DNA from: JAWLHK01 sp041690355 [NCBI: bacterium]
Lineage (GTDB): Bacteria > J088 > JAWLBW01
NCBI GenBank assembly: GCA_041690355.1
Contig: JAWLHK010000003.1
Span: 90,695 to 154,694 of the forward strand
Direction: 5' to 3'
DNA: 64,000 nt
In this document: positions 9,005 to 17,806 of the stretch, piece after piece
How the letters are laid out: every line of letters starts with the position of its first letter
Numbering within the stretch: the first letter of the stretch is position 1
The notes under the pieces: generated by a model
What the model saw: only the letters and a program-made list of their open reading frames with translations
The model's database searches: none
What the model was told of the DNA's origin: nothing
Position numbers and translations under genes: made by a program

Positions 9005-9821
9005 GCGTTTTCCCTCTTCACCCCGGGCCGTCGTGACGGGCGGCGGCAGCGGTCTCGGCCGCGAGTTCTGCCTCGCGCTCGCCGACCGCGGGGCGCGGGT
9101 TCTCGTCGCCGACATCCGGCGCGAACGGGCCGATGAAACCGCCGGTCTGGTGCGCGCCCGCGGCGCTACGGCCGAGGCCATCCAGACCGACGTGACCGAA
9201 CCGGCCCAGGTCGAGGCGCTCGCCCGGCAGGTTGACGCCCTGTGGGGGGGCACCGACATCCTCATCAACAATGCCGGCGTCGGCGCCGGCGGAAATGTAG
9301 GCGAGTTTTCGCTCGAAGACTGGGCCTGGGTCGTGCGCATCAACCAGTGGGGGGTGATTCACGGCTGTCACGTCTTCGTGCCGCGCATGAAGGCGCAGCG
9401 CAGCGGGTTCATCCTCAACGTCGCCTCGGCCGCCGGGCTCGCATCACTGCCCGAAATGGCCGCCTACAACGTCACGAAAGCGGCCGTCATCGCGCTGACC
9501 GAAACCCTGCATACCGAGCTGCAGCCGTTCGGCATCCATGCGACGGCCCTCTGCCCGACCTTCTTTCCCACGAATCTGATGGACTCGTTCCGCTCGGCAA
9601 CGCCGCGCCAGCGTAAGTTTGCCGAAACGATGTTCAAGCATGCCCGGGCGACCGCAGCCGAGATCGCCGCCGAGGGGCTCGCAGGGCTCGAGCGCAATGA
9701 CTTGTACGTAATACCGCAGGCCGACGGCAAGAAGCTCTGGCGCATGAAGCGGCTTTCACCGCGCCTCTACTTCAAGGGTGTTCTCGAAACATACCGAAGA
9801 AGTCTGCAGCCGAAGCCCTGA
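9003..9821 (+). CDS. Short-chain dehydrogenase/reductase (SDR)
   Basis: A 272-residue classical SDR. The cofactor motif TGGGSGLG is near residue 14, NNAG near residue 90, the catalytic Ser in NVASAAG near residue 140 and the YNVTK tetrad motif near 155. An Asp after the second strand (VADIRR) suggests NAD(H) preference. The substrate is unknown; the following acyl-CoA dehydrogenase genes suggest lipid or acyl metabolism. The start is uncertain (ATG 9003 or GTG 8991) because no clear ribosome-binding site precedes either. Confidence 0.85.
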   Translation: MRFPSSPRAVVTGGGSGLGREFCLALADRGARVLVADIRRERADETAGLVRARGATAEAIQTDVTEPAQVEALARQVDALWGGTDILINNAGVGAGGNVGEFSLEDWAWVVRINQWGVIHGCHVFVPRMKAQRSGFILNVASAAGLASLPEMAAYNVTKAAVIALTETLHTELQPFGIHATALCPTFFPTNLMDSFRSATPRQRKFAETMFKHARATAAEIAAEGLAGLERNDLYVIPQADGKKLWRMKRLSPRLYFKGVLETYRRSLQPKP

Positions 9822-9914
9822 TCGCGGCGATCGTCGAGCCGAGCGCTGCGTGGTATGATTCTTTTTTCTCTGCCGGAACCGCCGGCGCTTATCTGCGATG
9901 GGGAGACCTGACCG

Positions 9915-11096
9915 ATGGATCTTTCATATACGCCCGAAGAAGTTGCCTTTCGCGAAGAGGTGCGCGCCTGGATCACAGGCGCCATGCCCCCCGAGATTCG
10001 ACGCAAGGCTGAGACGGGCGGCTACTTCGAACACGCCGAAACGATGCAGTGGCACCGCATCCTCCATGAAAAAGGATGGATCGCCCCACACTGGCCCAAG
10101 GAATACGGCGGCACCGGCTGGGACGTCGCCCGGCAGTCGATTTTCCAGGAAGAACTCGTCCGCGCGAATGCGCCGACGATCCCCCCGTTTGCCATCTACA
10201 TGATCGGTCCCCTGCTGATCCAGTTCGGCAGCGACGAACAGAAGCAGCGCTTTCTGCCGAAGATCCTCTCCGGCGATGAATACTGGTGCCAGGGATACAG
10301 CGAGCCGAACGCCGGCTCGGACCTGGCCGCCCTGCAGACGAAGGCAGAGATCGACGGCGATCACTTCGTCATCAACGGCCAGAAGACCTGGACGTCGCAC
10401 GGACAGTACGCCGACTGGATCTTCTGCCTCGTTCGCACCGACCCGTCGGCCAAGAAGCAGGCCGGTATCAGCTTCGTGCTCATCGATATCAAGAACACTC
10501 CGGGCGTCAAGGTCGTTCCCTTTCTGACCACCGGCGGCCTGCCGAGCTTCTGCGATACCTACTTCGAGGATGCCCGCGTGCCGATGGAAAACCTGGTGGG
10601 CGAGCTGCACCAGGGATGGACAGTCGCCAAGGCGCTGCTCGGATACGAACGGTTCGCCATCTCGGGGATCAACGAAACGGGGCGCATGATTCGCTGGCTC
10701 AAGGAGCAGGCCGCCGCAACCCGCGTGGGCGACCACCGGCTGATCGACGAACCTGGTTTCCGCAACCGCATCGCCGCCCTCGAAATCCGCCAGCGGGCCG
10801 CCCTCATGGCCCAGCTGCGCACGGTCGCGGCCTCGCAGCACGGCAAGGCGCCCGGGCCCGAGTCGTCGATTCTGAAGCTGCGCGGCTCCGAACTCTTCCA
10901 GCAGAGCTACGAGCTCGGCATGGAGCTGATGGCCTACAACTCGATCAGCTGGTTCAACGACGACGACGTCATCCCCGCGCCGCAGCACATGGTGCCGTCG
11001 AATTTCAATTACCTGCGGGCCACGACTATCTACGGCGGCAGCAGCGAAATCCAGAAAAACATCATCGCCAAGTGGATTCTCGGCCTGCCCGGCTGA
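9915..11096 (+). CDS. Acyl-CoA dehydrogenase, pair 1 subunit with helix-G Glu
   Basis: A 393-residue FAD-dependent acyl-CoA dehydrogenase with all three domains: helical N-terminus, beta domain (GYSEPNAGSDLA, NGQKTWTSHG) and helical C-terminus. The usual C-terminal base (Y-E-G-T) is replaced by I-Y-G-G-S-S-E-I-Q (Gly374), but Glu245 in GYERFAIS lies where isovaleryl- and long-chain enzymes carry theirs. The next gene, 13 nt downstream, encodes a second, more degenerate homologue. The arrangement recalls the mycobacterial FadE28-FadE29 heterotetramer, in which only one subunit is catalytic. It probably oxidises a branched or cyclic acyl-CoA; the substrate is not deducible. Confidence 0.85.
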   Translation: MDLSYTPEEVAFREEVRAWITGAMPPEIRRKAETGGYFEHAETMQWHRILHEKGWIAPHWPKEYGGTGWDVARQSIFQEELVRANAPTIPPFAIYMIGPLLIQFGSDEQKQRFLPKILSGDEYWCQGYSEPNAGSDLAALQTKAEIDGDHFVINGQKTWTSHGQYADWIFCLVRTDPSAKKQAGISFVLIDIKNTPGVKVVPFLTTGGLPSFCDTYFEDARVPMENLVGELHQGWTVAKALLGYERFAISGINETGRMIRWLKEQAAATRVGDHRLIDEPGFRNRIAALEIRQRAALMAQLRTVAASQHGKAPGPESSILKLRGSELFQQSYELGMELMAYNSISWFNDDDVIPAPQHMVPSNFNYLRATTIYGGSSEIQKNIIAKWILGLPG

Positions 11097-11109
11097 GCAA
11101 GGACGCGCC

Positions 11110-12261
11110 ATGAATTTCGAATTGACTCAGGATCAGCAGATGCTGGCGGAATCGATCCGCCAGTTCGTCCGTAAGGAATCTCCGGTTTCGCGCCTGCGCG
11201 CCCTGCGCAAGGACGAGCGCGGCTGGGAACCCGCCATGTGGAAGCGCATGGGCGAGCAGGGCTGGCTCGGCATCCCGTTTCCCGAAGAAGTCGGGGGGAT
11301 CGGCGGCACGTTCGTCGACATGATGCTGCTGCTCGAAGCCATGGGCACCCAGCTGGTTCCCGAACCGGTCATCGGCTCGGTCGTTCTCGGCGGCCTGCCG
11401 ATCAGCTTTGCCGGCAACGCCGAACAGCAGCGCCGCTGGCTCGAACCGCTCGTCGCCGGCGAACGCTCGCTGGCCTTGGCCCACATCGAGCGCGAAACCC
11501 GCTATTCTCCGCAATGGATTGCCACGCGGGCCAACCGCGACGGCGCCGGATGGAAGCTGAGCGGCGAGAAGATCTTCGTTCTGAACGGCCACGCCGCCGA
11601 TACGCTCGTCGTCGCCGCCCGCACCGGCGGCGCCCCTGGTGAGAGCAAGGGCATTTCGCTGTTCGTCGTCGACGGCGACGCCGCCGGCCTGCACCGCCGC
11701 GCGGTCAAGGGGATGGACGGCCACCACTACGGGCTCATCCGCCTCGAGAACGTGGCCGTCGGTGCCGAAGCCCTCCTCGGCGCCGAGGGCGAAGCCTGCC
11801 CCGTGCTCGAGCGGGTGCTCGATTACGGCGCCGCCGCGGCGGTCTGCGAGGGGTACGGCATCGCGCAGACGATGCTTGACATGACGGTGGAATATCTGAA
11901 GACGCGCAAGCAGTTCGGCGTCTTCATCGGCGCCTTCCAGGGTCTGCAGCACCGCGCAGTCGACATGTTCGTCGAAACCGAGCTCTGCAGGTCCATGGCC
12001 ATCCTGGCCGCCATCGAGGTCGACAACGCCGAGCCTCACGTGCGCGCCCAGGCGGTCTCGGCCGCGAAGGTGCAACTGGCCACCGGCGGCAAACAGGTGA
12101 GCCAGCAGTCGATTCAGCTGCACGGCGGCATCGGCGTGACCGACGAACATGACATCGGCCTGTATTTCAAGCGCATGCACGTGCTCAACACGATCTGCGG
12201 CGACGAGCGCCACCACACGTCGCGCTATGCCGACTCGCCCGCCTTTCTGGCGGCCCGCTGA
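11110..12261 (+). CDS. Acyl-CoA dehydrogenase, pair 1 partner lacking the catalytic Glu
   Basis: A 383-residue homologue with conserved N-terminal helices (MNFELTQDQQMLAESIRQFV) and a C-terminal FAD-binding region (SIQLHGGIGVTDEHD). Where a catalytic Y-E-G-T is expected it has I-C-G-D-E-R-H-H (Gly364), and the helix-G position (VLDYGAAAA) also lacks Glu. This fits the non-catalytic, structural partner of an alpha2-beta2 acyl-CoA dehydrogenase formed with the product of the preceding gene. The short 13-nt spacing supports co-expression. Confidence 0.82.
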   Translation: MNFELTQDQQMLAESIRQFVRKESPVSRLRALRKDERGWEPAMWKRMGEQGWLGIPFPEEVGGIGGTFVDMMLLLEAMGTQLVPEPVIGSVVLGGLPISFAGNAEQQRRWLEPLVAGERSLALAHIERETRYSPQWIATRANRDGAGWKLSGEKIFVLNGHAADTLVVAARTGGAPGESKGISLFVVDGDAAGLHRRAVKGMDGHHYGLIRLENVAVGAEALLGAEGEACPVLERVLDYGAAAAVCEGYGIAQTMLDMTVEYLKTRKQFGVFIGAFQGLQHRAVDMFVETELCRSMAILAAIEVDNAEPHVRAQAVSAAKVQLATGGKQVSQQSIQLHGGIGVTDEHDIGLYFKRMHVLNTICGDERHHTSRYADSPAFLAAR

Positions 12262-12297
12262 TCGCGACCGGCGTTCCGGTCTCCGCCCGAAACGAAA

Positions 12298-12324
12298 CGG
12301 GCCTCTCGAAAGCCGGGAGGCCCG
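12298..12324. terminator. Stem-loop between convergent genes
   Basis: An 8-bp perfect stem (CGGGCCTC / GAGGCCCG) with an 11-nt loop lies between the 3' end of the acyl-CoA dehydrogenase pair and the 3' end of the di-haem peroxidase. There is no strong U-tract on either strand, so it is called on position and symmetry. Confidence 0.5.
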
Positions 12325-12353
12325 CTTCCCTTGCGCGCGGTCGCGACGCGGAA

Positions 12354-13661
12354 TCAGGGAACGAGTGAACGGTTGGCCGATTCGTCGGTGAGCGCGCGCA
12401 GAAAAGCTACCAGATCGGCCTGCTCCTTGTCGGTAAGGCCCAGGGATACCAGCAGCTCCTCGCGGTGACCGGCCGGCGCCGTGCCCGGCAGGTCGCTATA
12501 GAAGCGCACAACATCTTCAAGGCTCGCAAAACGCCCGTCGTGCATGTACGGGGCCGTGCGCGCGACATTGCGCAGCGTGGGGGTCTTCATCTGACCGAGC
12601 TGCTCTTCGTTCTGCGCGAGATAGAGCAGTCTTCTGGCTACCGGGCCGGTCGTGTCGTCGCTGTAACGGCCGCGGGCGTTGAACTCGTCGCCCCGGAGGC
12701 GGCTGACGCCGGCATGCCGTGCGGTGTCCGAAACGGCCGAGGCGAGGCCCAGATTGTGAAATTCACGGTCGGTCAGGTTCGGGCCCGAGTGGCAGAGAAA
12801 GCAGTTGCCGCGTCCGACGAAAATGCGCAGACCGTGCCTCTCGGCGGCCGAGAGCGCGGCCATCCCCTTGGGATCCTGATTGCGGACACCCTCTACGAAA
12901 ATATCAAAGCGCGAACGGGTCGAGACGATCGTGCGCTCGAAGGCGGCGATTGCTTTCGTCACGTTCGTCAGCACGCGGTTGACCGCGTCGCGATCGGCTT
13001 CGTTCATCCCCGTCCATGCCTGGTGCAGGGGGTCTGACGAATCGGTGGCGACCGGACGGCCGCGTGGCGGAAACCGCGCCCCGTCTTCGAGCGGCGGGAG
13101 CGGGCCGAACAGGTCGACGTACGCATTGCGCAGCTCGGCGCGGCGCGCCACCGCATGGGCCACGAAGAGCCGGTCGCTGGCCATCTCGGCGGGGCTTTCG
13201 ATAGGCTGCACGGCCTGCGACCAGAGGCTGTCAGCGCGGCCGTCCCAGAAATACCAGCGGTTCCAGGCCACGTTCCACAGCGTCGGCGCGTGCCGATCCG
13301 TGATTCCCGCCGCCTGCGAGAGAGCGAGCCCGTCGCCCCATCCCCGCTCGGGATCGTGGCAGGTCGAGCATGCAAACCGGCCCGAGGGAGAGAGCAGCGG
13401 ATCGAAGAACAGCGTGCGCCCGAACGCCGCGGCCCGCGGATCGTCAGCCACACGGTTCGTTTCGTCGGGCGGAGGCGGGGGCACGGGCGACATCGAGACG
13501 ATACGCCGCATTTCGCTCTCGTGAAACTGGTGGCCGATCTGCGGCCCCAAGTGCGCGGCGGGGCCCCCCTCGCCGTTCATGCAGGCCGCGGCCGAACCCA
13601 TGAGTGCGAACAGAACGGTCGCGAAGGGGGCCTTGGCCAACCTCGCCCGCGAGAGCTTCAT
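12354..13661 (-). CDS. Di-haem cytochrome c peroxidase / MauG-family lipoprotein
   Basis: A 435-residue lipoprotein (Cys27) with two c-type haem sites: CSTCH at 98-102 and CFLCH at 287-291. Conserved stretches such as LFFDPLLSPSGRFACSTCH, TPTLRNVARTAPYMHDGRF and DLVAFLRAL match the CcpA/MauG family. These periplasmic enzymes either reduce peroxide or oxidise a partner protein or metabolite. Its ATG overlaps the stop of the YtkA-like gene (ATGA), making it the last gene of a TetR-headed operon. The partner could be one of the two small lipoproteins encoded upstream; that is inference. Confidence 0.9.
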   Translation of the reverse strand: MKLSRARLAKAPFATVLFALMGSAAACMNGEGGPAAHLGPQIGHQFHESEMRRIVSMSPVPPPPPDETNRVADDPRAAAFGRTLFFDPLLSPSGRFACSTCHDPERGWGDGLALSQAAGITDRHAPTLWNVAWNRWYFWDGRADSLWSQAVQPIESPAEMASDRLFVAHAVARRAELRNAYVDLFGPLPPLEDGARFPPRGRPVATDSSDPLHQAWTGMNEADRDAVNRVLTNVTKAIAAFERTIVSTRSRFDIFVEGVRNQDPKGMAALSAAERHGLRIFVGRGNCFLCHSGPNLTDREFHNLGLASAVSDTARHAGVSRLRGDEFNARGRYSDDTTGPVARRLLYLAQNEEQLGQMKTPTLRNVARTAPYMHDGRFASLEDVVRFYSDLPGTAPAGHREELLVSLGLTDKEQADLVAFLRALTDESANRSLVP

Positions 13662-14083
13662 GGCTCGAGCCGGAGGGGAAAGGTGGCGCGCTGCACGGTC
13701 TCGCCCGCGCGGACGTCGAGGAGCAGCTCCCAGTCGCCGGCCATGTGCAGCTGCATGCCTTCGACGCGGAAGCGTCCGTCGCCCTCGGCAAACGTGCGCG
13801 GCACGACGTTCATGCCATGGCTGTGCGTCGGCATGACGGCGTCTACGGCCACGGTGCCGTCGGCGGGAAACGGGCTCCCGTCGGCGGGTTTCACCTCGAT
13901 GCGCATGCGGAAGGGTTCGTTCAGCGGGATGGGCGCGGGTTCAGTTTCATAGCGCACCGACCAGCGGCCGCCCAGGGTTTCGCCGACGTTCGCGGGAGTC
14001 TCACTCCGGGTGTCGGCGGGGCGTGCACAGGCGCTGAGAAGAACGGTCGCCAGCAGGGCCGGCAGAAAACGCATCGAGAACAT
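13658..14083 (-). CDS. YtkA/FixH-like small lipoprotein
   Basis: About 141 residues with a lipoprotein signal (ALLATVLLSAC) followed by an immunoglobulin-like domain with the YtkA-type signature MPTHSHGMNVVP (about residue 95) and GMQLHMAGDWELLLDV near the C-terminus. YtkA-like domains occur in periplasmic copper- or redox-associated proteins. The His-rich loop could bind metal. ATG 14083 is used; 14074 is almost equally good. It is coupled to the di-haem peroxidase gene. Confidence 0.7.
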   Translation of the reverse strand: MFSMRFLPALLATVLLSACARPADTRSETPANVGETLGGRWSVRYETEPAPIPLNEPFRMRIEVKPADGSPFPADGTVAVDAVMPTHSHGMNVVPRTFAEGDGRFRVEGMQLHMAGDWELLLDVRAGETVQRATFPLRLEP

Positions 14084-14104
14084 CGCCGTCCACAAACGAG
14101 AGGG

Positions 14105-14569
14105 TCAGGGAATCCGGCGCAGCGAAAAACGGGTCGCCTCCGTCGTGAACACCGACGAGACCGTCCCCTCGGCCGCACTGCGCCCTGAATTTACGCGGCC
14201 CGCAAAGGTAATTTTATCAGCTGCATGCAGGGGATACCACGCCGCCGGAGCGCTTTCGGTCGCCTGAGTCGCGGGTTTCTGCAACGCGAGGGTAGCGAGC
14301 AGCAGCTCCTCATCGCGGGACGGCAGGAGTACGAGCACGAATTCCTCGGCAGAAGTCCACTCGCCGGAAAACGACCAGATCGGCTCGGCGACATTCAGCG
14401 TGCCCAGAAGCTCGCCCGCCGCCGTCTCCAGAATCTCGACGCGCCCTTCTCCGCCGGCAAAGGTCGCCGCGTAGCTGCCTGAGAAACGCGGCCCCGCCCG
14501 GTCGACGTCCGGATCACCGCAGGCCGCGGCCGCCACCAGCGCCAGAACCAGTGCGAACGCGCGGGTCAC
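14105..14569 (-). CDS. Small lipoprotein of unknown function
   Basis: A 154-residue protein with a clear lipoprotein signal (ALVLALVAAAAC) and a beta-rich body, including GSYAATFAGGEGRVEILETA and KITFAGRVNSGRSAAEG, that reads like a small lipocalin- or YceI-like barrel, although no family is recognised. It starts at a GTG that overlaps the TetR stop codon and is followed by the YtkA-like gene. It may be the periplasmic partner or substrate of the di-haem enzyme; this is inference from position only. Confidence 0.65.
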   Translation of the reverse strand: MTRAFALVLALVAAAACGDPDVDRAGPRFSGSYAATFAGGEGRVEILETAAGELLGTLNVAEPIWSFSGEWTSAEEFVLVLLPSRDEELLLATLALQKPATQATESAPAAWYPLHAADKITFAGRVNSGRSAAEGTVSSVFTTEATRFSLRRIP

Positions 14570-15270
14570 GCCTCTTCGGGCGCCTTGCGGGCGGGCGTCA
14601 TGAAAAGCGAAACGAACTGGGCCATGAACGACTTCCAGTTCTCGGGCTGCAGCATGTCATGATCGTCCTCGTCCGGCGGCAGAATGACGTCGAGGACCGG
14701 GGCGGCCACGGGGGGGAACATGGTGAGCATCTGGATGAGAAAGACGAAGGAATGCGGATCGCCGATCGGCAGCCCGAACTCATCACGTCCGCGCTCGAGA
14801 AGCTTCACGGCCGCCTGCTTCGTGAGCCAGAAGTCGGGAATCGATTCGATGACGGCCCGCAGATCGGCCCCCCCGTCGAGGGTCTCGCGCAGAAGCAGCC
14901 GCGCCCATTGGGGATTGCGGACATAGATGTCGTGCAACGTGTTGATGACCGTGAGCAGAAGGCGGCCGTCGCCCACCCGATCCGACGATTGCAGCCGGGG
15001 CATCAGCAGCTCGAGCATGCGTTCGCGCGACTGCTCGAGAATGTGCCGCAGCACCGCCTGGTAAAGGCCGTGCTTGCTCGAGAAGATGTAGTAGATCATG
15101 CTGCGGTTGACCCCGCCCGATCGCACCACCAGATCGTCGATGCGGGTGCCGGCAAGGCCCTTCTCGGCGAACACGTCGGCGCCGGCGTCAAGCAGGATCT
15201 GCCGCGTATGATTCAGGTCGCGTACCGACTCGTACTGGGCTACCACGGCTTCATTTTTTGCGGTCAACAC
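14566..15270 (-). CDS. TetR-family transcriptional regulator
   Basis: A 234-residue protein with a TetR helix-turn-helix at about residues 22-68 (TRQILLDAGADVFAEKGLAGTRIDDLVVRSG, then MIYYIFSSKHGLYQAVL) and a helical ligand-binding C-terminus. It starts at a GTG. It is the first gene of the operon leading to the di-haem peroxidase, and its promoter carries a 17-nt palindrome across the expected transcription start, so autorepression is likely. The ligand is unknown. Confidence 0.9.
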   Translation of the reverse strand: MLTAKNEAVVAQYESVRDLNHTRQILLDAGADVFAEKGLAGTRIDDLVVRSGGVNRSMIYYIFSSKHGLYQAVLRHILEQSRERMLELLMPRLQSSDRVGDGRLLLTVINTLHDIYVRNPQWARLLLRETLDGGADLRAVIESIPDFWLTKQAAVKLLERGRDEFGLPIGDPHSFVFLIQMLTMFPPVAAPVLDVILPPDEDDHDMLQPENWKSFMAQFVSLFMTPARKAPEEA

Positions 15271-15338
15271 GTCACCTGGCGCACTTCCAGACCGGTTTGC
15301 GGGGCAGGCCCCCGAAGAACCCGGACGCGGAATTAACC

Positions 15339-15355
15339 GGACATTTAAAATGTCC
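15339..15355. promoter_or_regulatory. TetR-type operator palindrome
   Basis: GGACATTTAAAATGTCC is a perfect inverted repeat with 8-nt arms and a 1-nt centre, about 70 nt upstream of the TetR start codon. On the minus strand it begins 8 nt after the TATAAT, so a bound repressor would cover the transcription start. Confidence 0.7.
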
Positions 15356-15363
15356 TCCCCGTT

Positions 15364-15391
15364 ATTATAGCGCCCGGGGAAGTACGGTCAA
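15364..15391 (-). promoter_or_regulatory. Sigma-70-type promoter of the TetR/di-haem peroxidase operon
   Basis: On the minus strand, TTGACC (15391-15386), a 16-nt spacer and a perfect TATAAT (15369-15364) precede the palindrome and the tetR start codon. It lies just after the 3' end of the methyltransferase gene. Confidence 0.75.
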
Positions 15392-15407
15392 ATCCTTAAC
15401 AGCCGTG

Positions 15408-16235
15408 TCACCGTTTCGCATGCACGAAAAACGACCGGGGGATGCCCGGCCGCGAGCGCGGAGCCACCCGCAGGGGCCACCGTCCGAACGGCAATTCGCC
15501 CGGCTGCACCGCCTCTGCCCGCCAGCCGAACCCGGCGAGCCACTGCTCGGGTTCATCGACGCCGTGGCGCCAGGCGGCCCCCTGCCCCGCCATGTACTGC
15601 ACCAGCGCGCTTACCCTGGGCGACTGGAGAAATTCTGCATTGAAAAGGTCAAGCACCAGTCGGCTGCCGGGCGCCGAGAGCGACGAGACCGTCTCGGTGA
15701 GCGCATCGGCGGCCTGCGTGTCGAGGTACATGAAGAGCCCTTCGATGAGCCACGCCGTGGGGATGCGCGGGTCGAACCCGAGCTGGCGCAGCGCGGGGGT
15801 CCACGCCTCCCTGAGATCCATGGCCAGCGTCACCCGGGCGCACCGGGGCTCGGCGCGCACCTCGGCCAGAAGCCGCGATTTCACGGCATGAACTTCGGGG
15901 ACGTCGACCTCAAAAACGGTCGTTCCCTCGGGCCACGGCATGCGAAAGGCCCGCGCATCCATGCCCGATGCGAGGATGACGATCTGACGGATGCCGGCTT
16001 CGTGGGCAGCCGCATGCAGCAGATCGTCGAAGTGCCGGGTGCGGTGGACCAGGTAGGCCAGATGCACGTCGGGCCGGCCGTCAGGTTGATCGCGAACCAT
16101 GCGGTCAAGATAGGCGAAGCCCTCGGGTCCCGCCAGCTGGGCGGCCAGGGGATCCTCGAACAGCCGGTCTTCCCGTTCGGTTTCGCGCGCCCGGACGGCG
16201 GCGATCCAGCGACTCGTCAACGCAACCTGGTCCAT
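15408..16235 (-). CDS. SAM-dependent methyltransferase, TIGR00027/LCM family
   Basis: A 275-residue class I methyltransferase of the leucine carboxyl methyltransferase-like group (TIGR00027). Diagnostic segments are ALTSRWIAAVRARE near the N-terminus, FEDPLAAQLAG, the SAM-binding VILASGMDARAFRM (about residues 87-100) and TTVFEVDVPEV. The acceptor substrate is unknown. It starts 4 nt after the transporter gene ends, so the two are probably one transcription unit. Confidence 0.85.
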   Translation of the reverse strand: MDQVALTSRWIAAVRARETEREDRLFEDPLAAQLAGPEGFAYLDRMVRDQPDGRPDVHLAYLVHRTRHFDDLLHAAAHEAGIRQIVILASGMDARAFRMPWPEGTTVFEVDVPEVHAVKSRLLAEVRAEPRCARVTLAMDLREAWTPALRQLGFDPRIPTAWLIEGLFMYLDTQAADALTETVSSLSAPGSRLVLDLFNAEFLQSPRVSALVQYMAGQGAAWRHGVDEPEQWLAGFGWRAEAVQPGELPFGRWPLRVAPRSRPGIPRSFFVHAKR

Positions 16236-16239
16236 GTCT

Positions 16240-17658
16240 TCACCCCATGAGATAGAGCAGTCCCGACACCTGAATACCCATCAGGACGCAGACGATCGCC
16301 GTGTAGGCGATGATGTCGCGCGCCTGCAACCCCATGATCCCGAGCAGCGGCAGCGCCCAGAACGGCTGGAGCAGATTCGTCCACGCGTCGCCGTAGGAAA
16401 AGGCCATGACGACGCTCGCCGGCTCAACGCCCAGGCTCTTGCCCGCCCCGAGCAGAATGTTCGCCTGCACGGCCCATTGCCCGCCGCCCGAGGGCACGAA
16501 CAGGTTCACGAGGCCGGCCGACCAGAAGGCGAGCACCGGAAACGTGTCGGCGGTCGAGATCGCAATCAGCCCCTCGCTGATCCATTCGATGAGGCCGCCG
16601 GCCCGCATGACGCCGAGTATCCCGAAGTAGAAGGGGAACTGGAGAATGATGGCGCCCGCACCGCCCGCCCCCTCGGCAATCCGATCGACGTAACGCCCGA
16701 GCGAGCCCACGAGCAGAATCCCGAGAAACAGAAAGAAGAGAATGACCGAGGGCAGGTCCAGCGCGAGCCGTCCGGTGAACACGGCCGCCAGAAGCACCGT
16801 AAGCCCCAGCGCGCCGACCGCGCGGCCGCCCCAGGGGTTCGTCTGCAGACGCGCGATCAGGCTGTCCTGCGCGGCCGGCGGCATGGCCGGGGTCTCCTTA
16901 CCGAGCCGGCCGGCATCCGGCAGAATACAGGCCGCGGCGCTGCGTGGCGTGAGCAGGTAGAAAAGGAACGGAATCGTGACGAGCAGCGAGCCGGTAATGA
17001 CGACGTTCAGCGAAGAAAAGAGCGTCTGCGAGAGCGGAATCAACCCGACCAGCGGTTCTGCAAAGTTGCCCGCCTCGGCCGCCTTGAGGGGCGCGCTGCC
17101 GCTCAGGCCGCCGTGCCAGACGGCGAAACCCGCGTAGGCGGCCGCGCCGAGCAGCGGGTAGTGCATCGGCGTGCCGTTGCGGAGCCCATGCCTGGCGACC
17201 TCGCGGGCAAGCAAGGCGCCCGCGATGGCCCCAAGACCCCAGTGCAGGGTCGCCGCAAGGCAGGAAAACAGTGCCACAAGGGTCGATGCCGAGGCGGGCC
17301 CCCGCGGCAGCCGGGCCACCCTGGCAATGAGCGCCTGAACCGGAGGGCTCAGCGCCAGCGCATGTCCGGTGACCAGAATGAGACTCATCTGCAGGGCAAA
17401 GGCCAGCCCCCCCGCCCCCGAGAACCCTTCGAACCAGCCGAGCATGAGCGGCCAGAAGATTCCCCTCCCGTCGGCCTCGGGCGCGGCACCGGTGCGCAGC
17501 GCCGCCAGCGCGAAAACGAGCACGGTGAGCCCCAGCGCGAGAATGAACGGATCGGGAACCGTTCGTGCGGCAATGCGCTGCAGCAGATCGCCCAATCGGG
17601 CCAGACGGCTTTCGGCGGCGGGCCGGGGGGGCTCCGTCCGCCCGGGAGAAGAGGACAT
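16240..17658 (-). CDS. Short-chain fatty acid transporter, AtoE/TIGR00366 family
   Basis: A 472-residue polytopic inner-membrane protein with about 11-13 hydrophobic segments. Sequences including DPFILALGLTVLVF, GHALALSPPV, HWGLGAIAGALLA, HGGLSGSAPLK and LFVPSGGGQWAVQ are characteristic of the AtoE family, which imports acetoacetate or short-chain fatty acids. It lies directly upstream of the methyltransferase. The 148 nt separating it from the divergent PAP2 gene must hold promoters for both directions. Confidence 0.88.
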   Translation of the reverse strand: MSSSPGRTEPPRPAAESRLARLGDLLQRIAARTVPDPFILALGLTVLVFALAALRTGAAPEADGRGIFWPLMLGWFEGFSGAGGLAFALQMSLILVTGHALALSPPVQALIARVARLPRGPASASTLVALFSCLAATLHWGLGAIAGALLAREVARHGLRNGTPMHYPLLGAAAYAGFAVWHGGLSGSAPLKAAEAGNFAEPLVGLIPLSQTLFSSLNVVITGSLLVTIPFLFYLLTPRSAAACILPDAGRLGKETPAMPPAAQDSLIARLQTNPWGGRAVGALGLTVLLAAVFTGRLALDLPSVILFFLFLGILLVGSLGRYVDRIAEGAGGAGAIILQFPFYFGILGVMRAGGLIEWISEGLIAISTADTFPVLAFWSAGLVNLFVPSGGGQWAVQANILLGAGKSLGVEPASVVMAFSYGDAWTNLLQPFWALPLLGIMGLQARDIIAYTAIVCVLMGIQVSGLLYLMG

Positions 17659-17806
17659 ACGTGCTCCGCGGGGTGACCGGTAAATCAGGGAACCATTCTA
17701 ACGTACCGGCACGTTCGTGCAACACAGGCAAGCCCCCCGCGCCGGTTTAGGCGGCCAGGGTTCGGAACTGCCCGGCTTCCCCCTATCATGAGACTGAGGG
17801 GGACTC

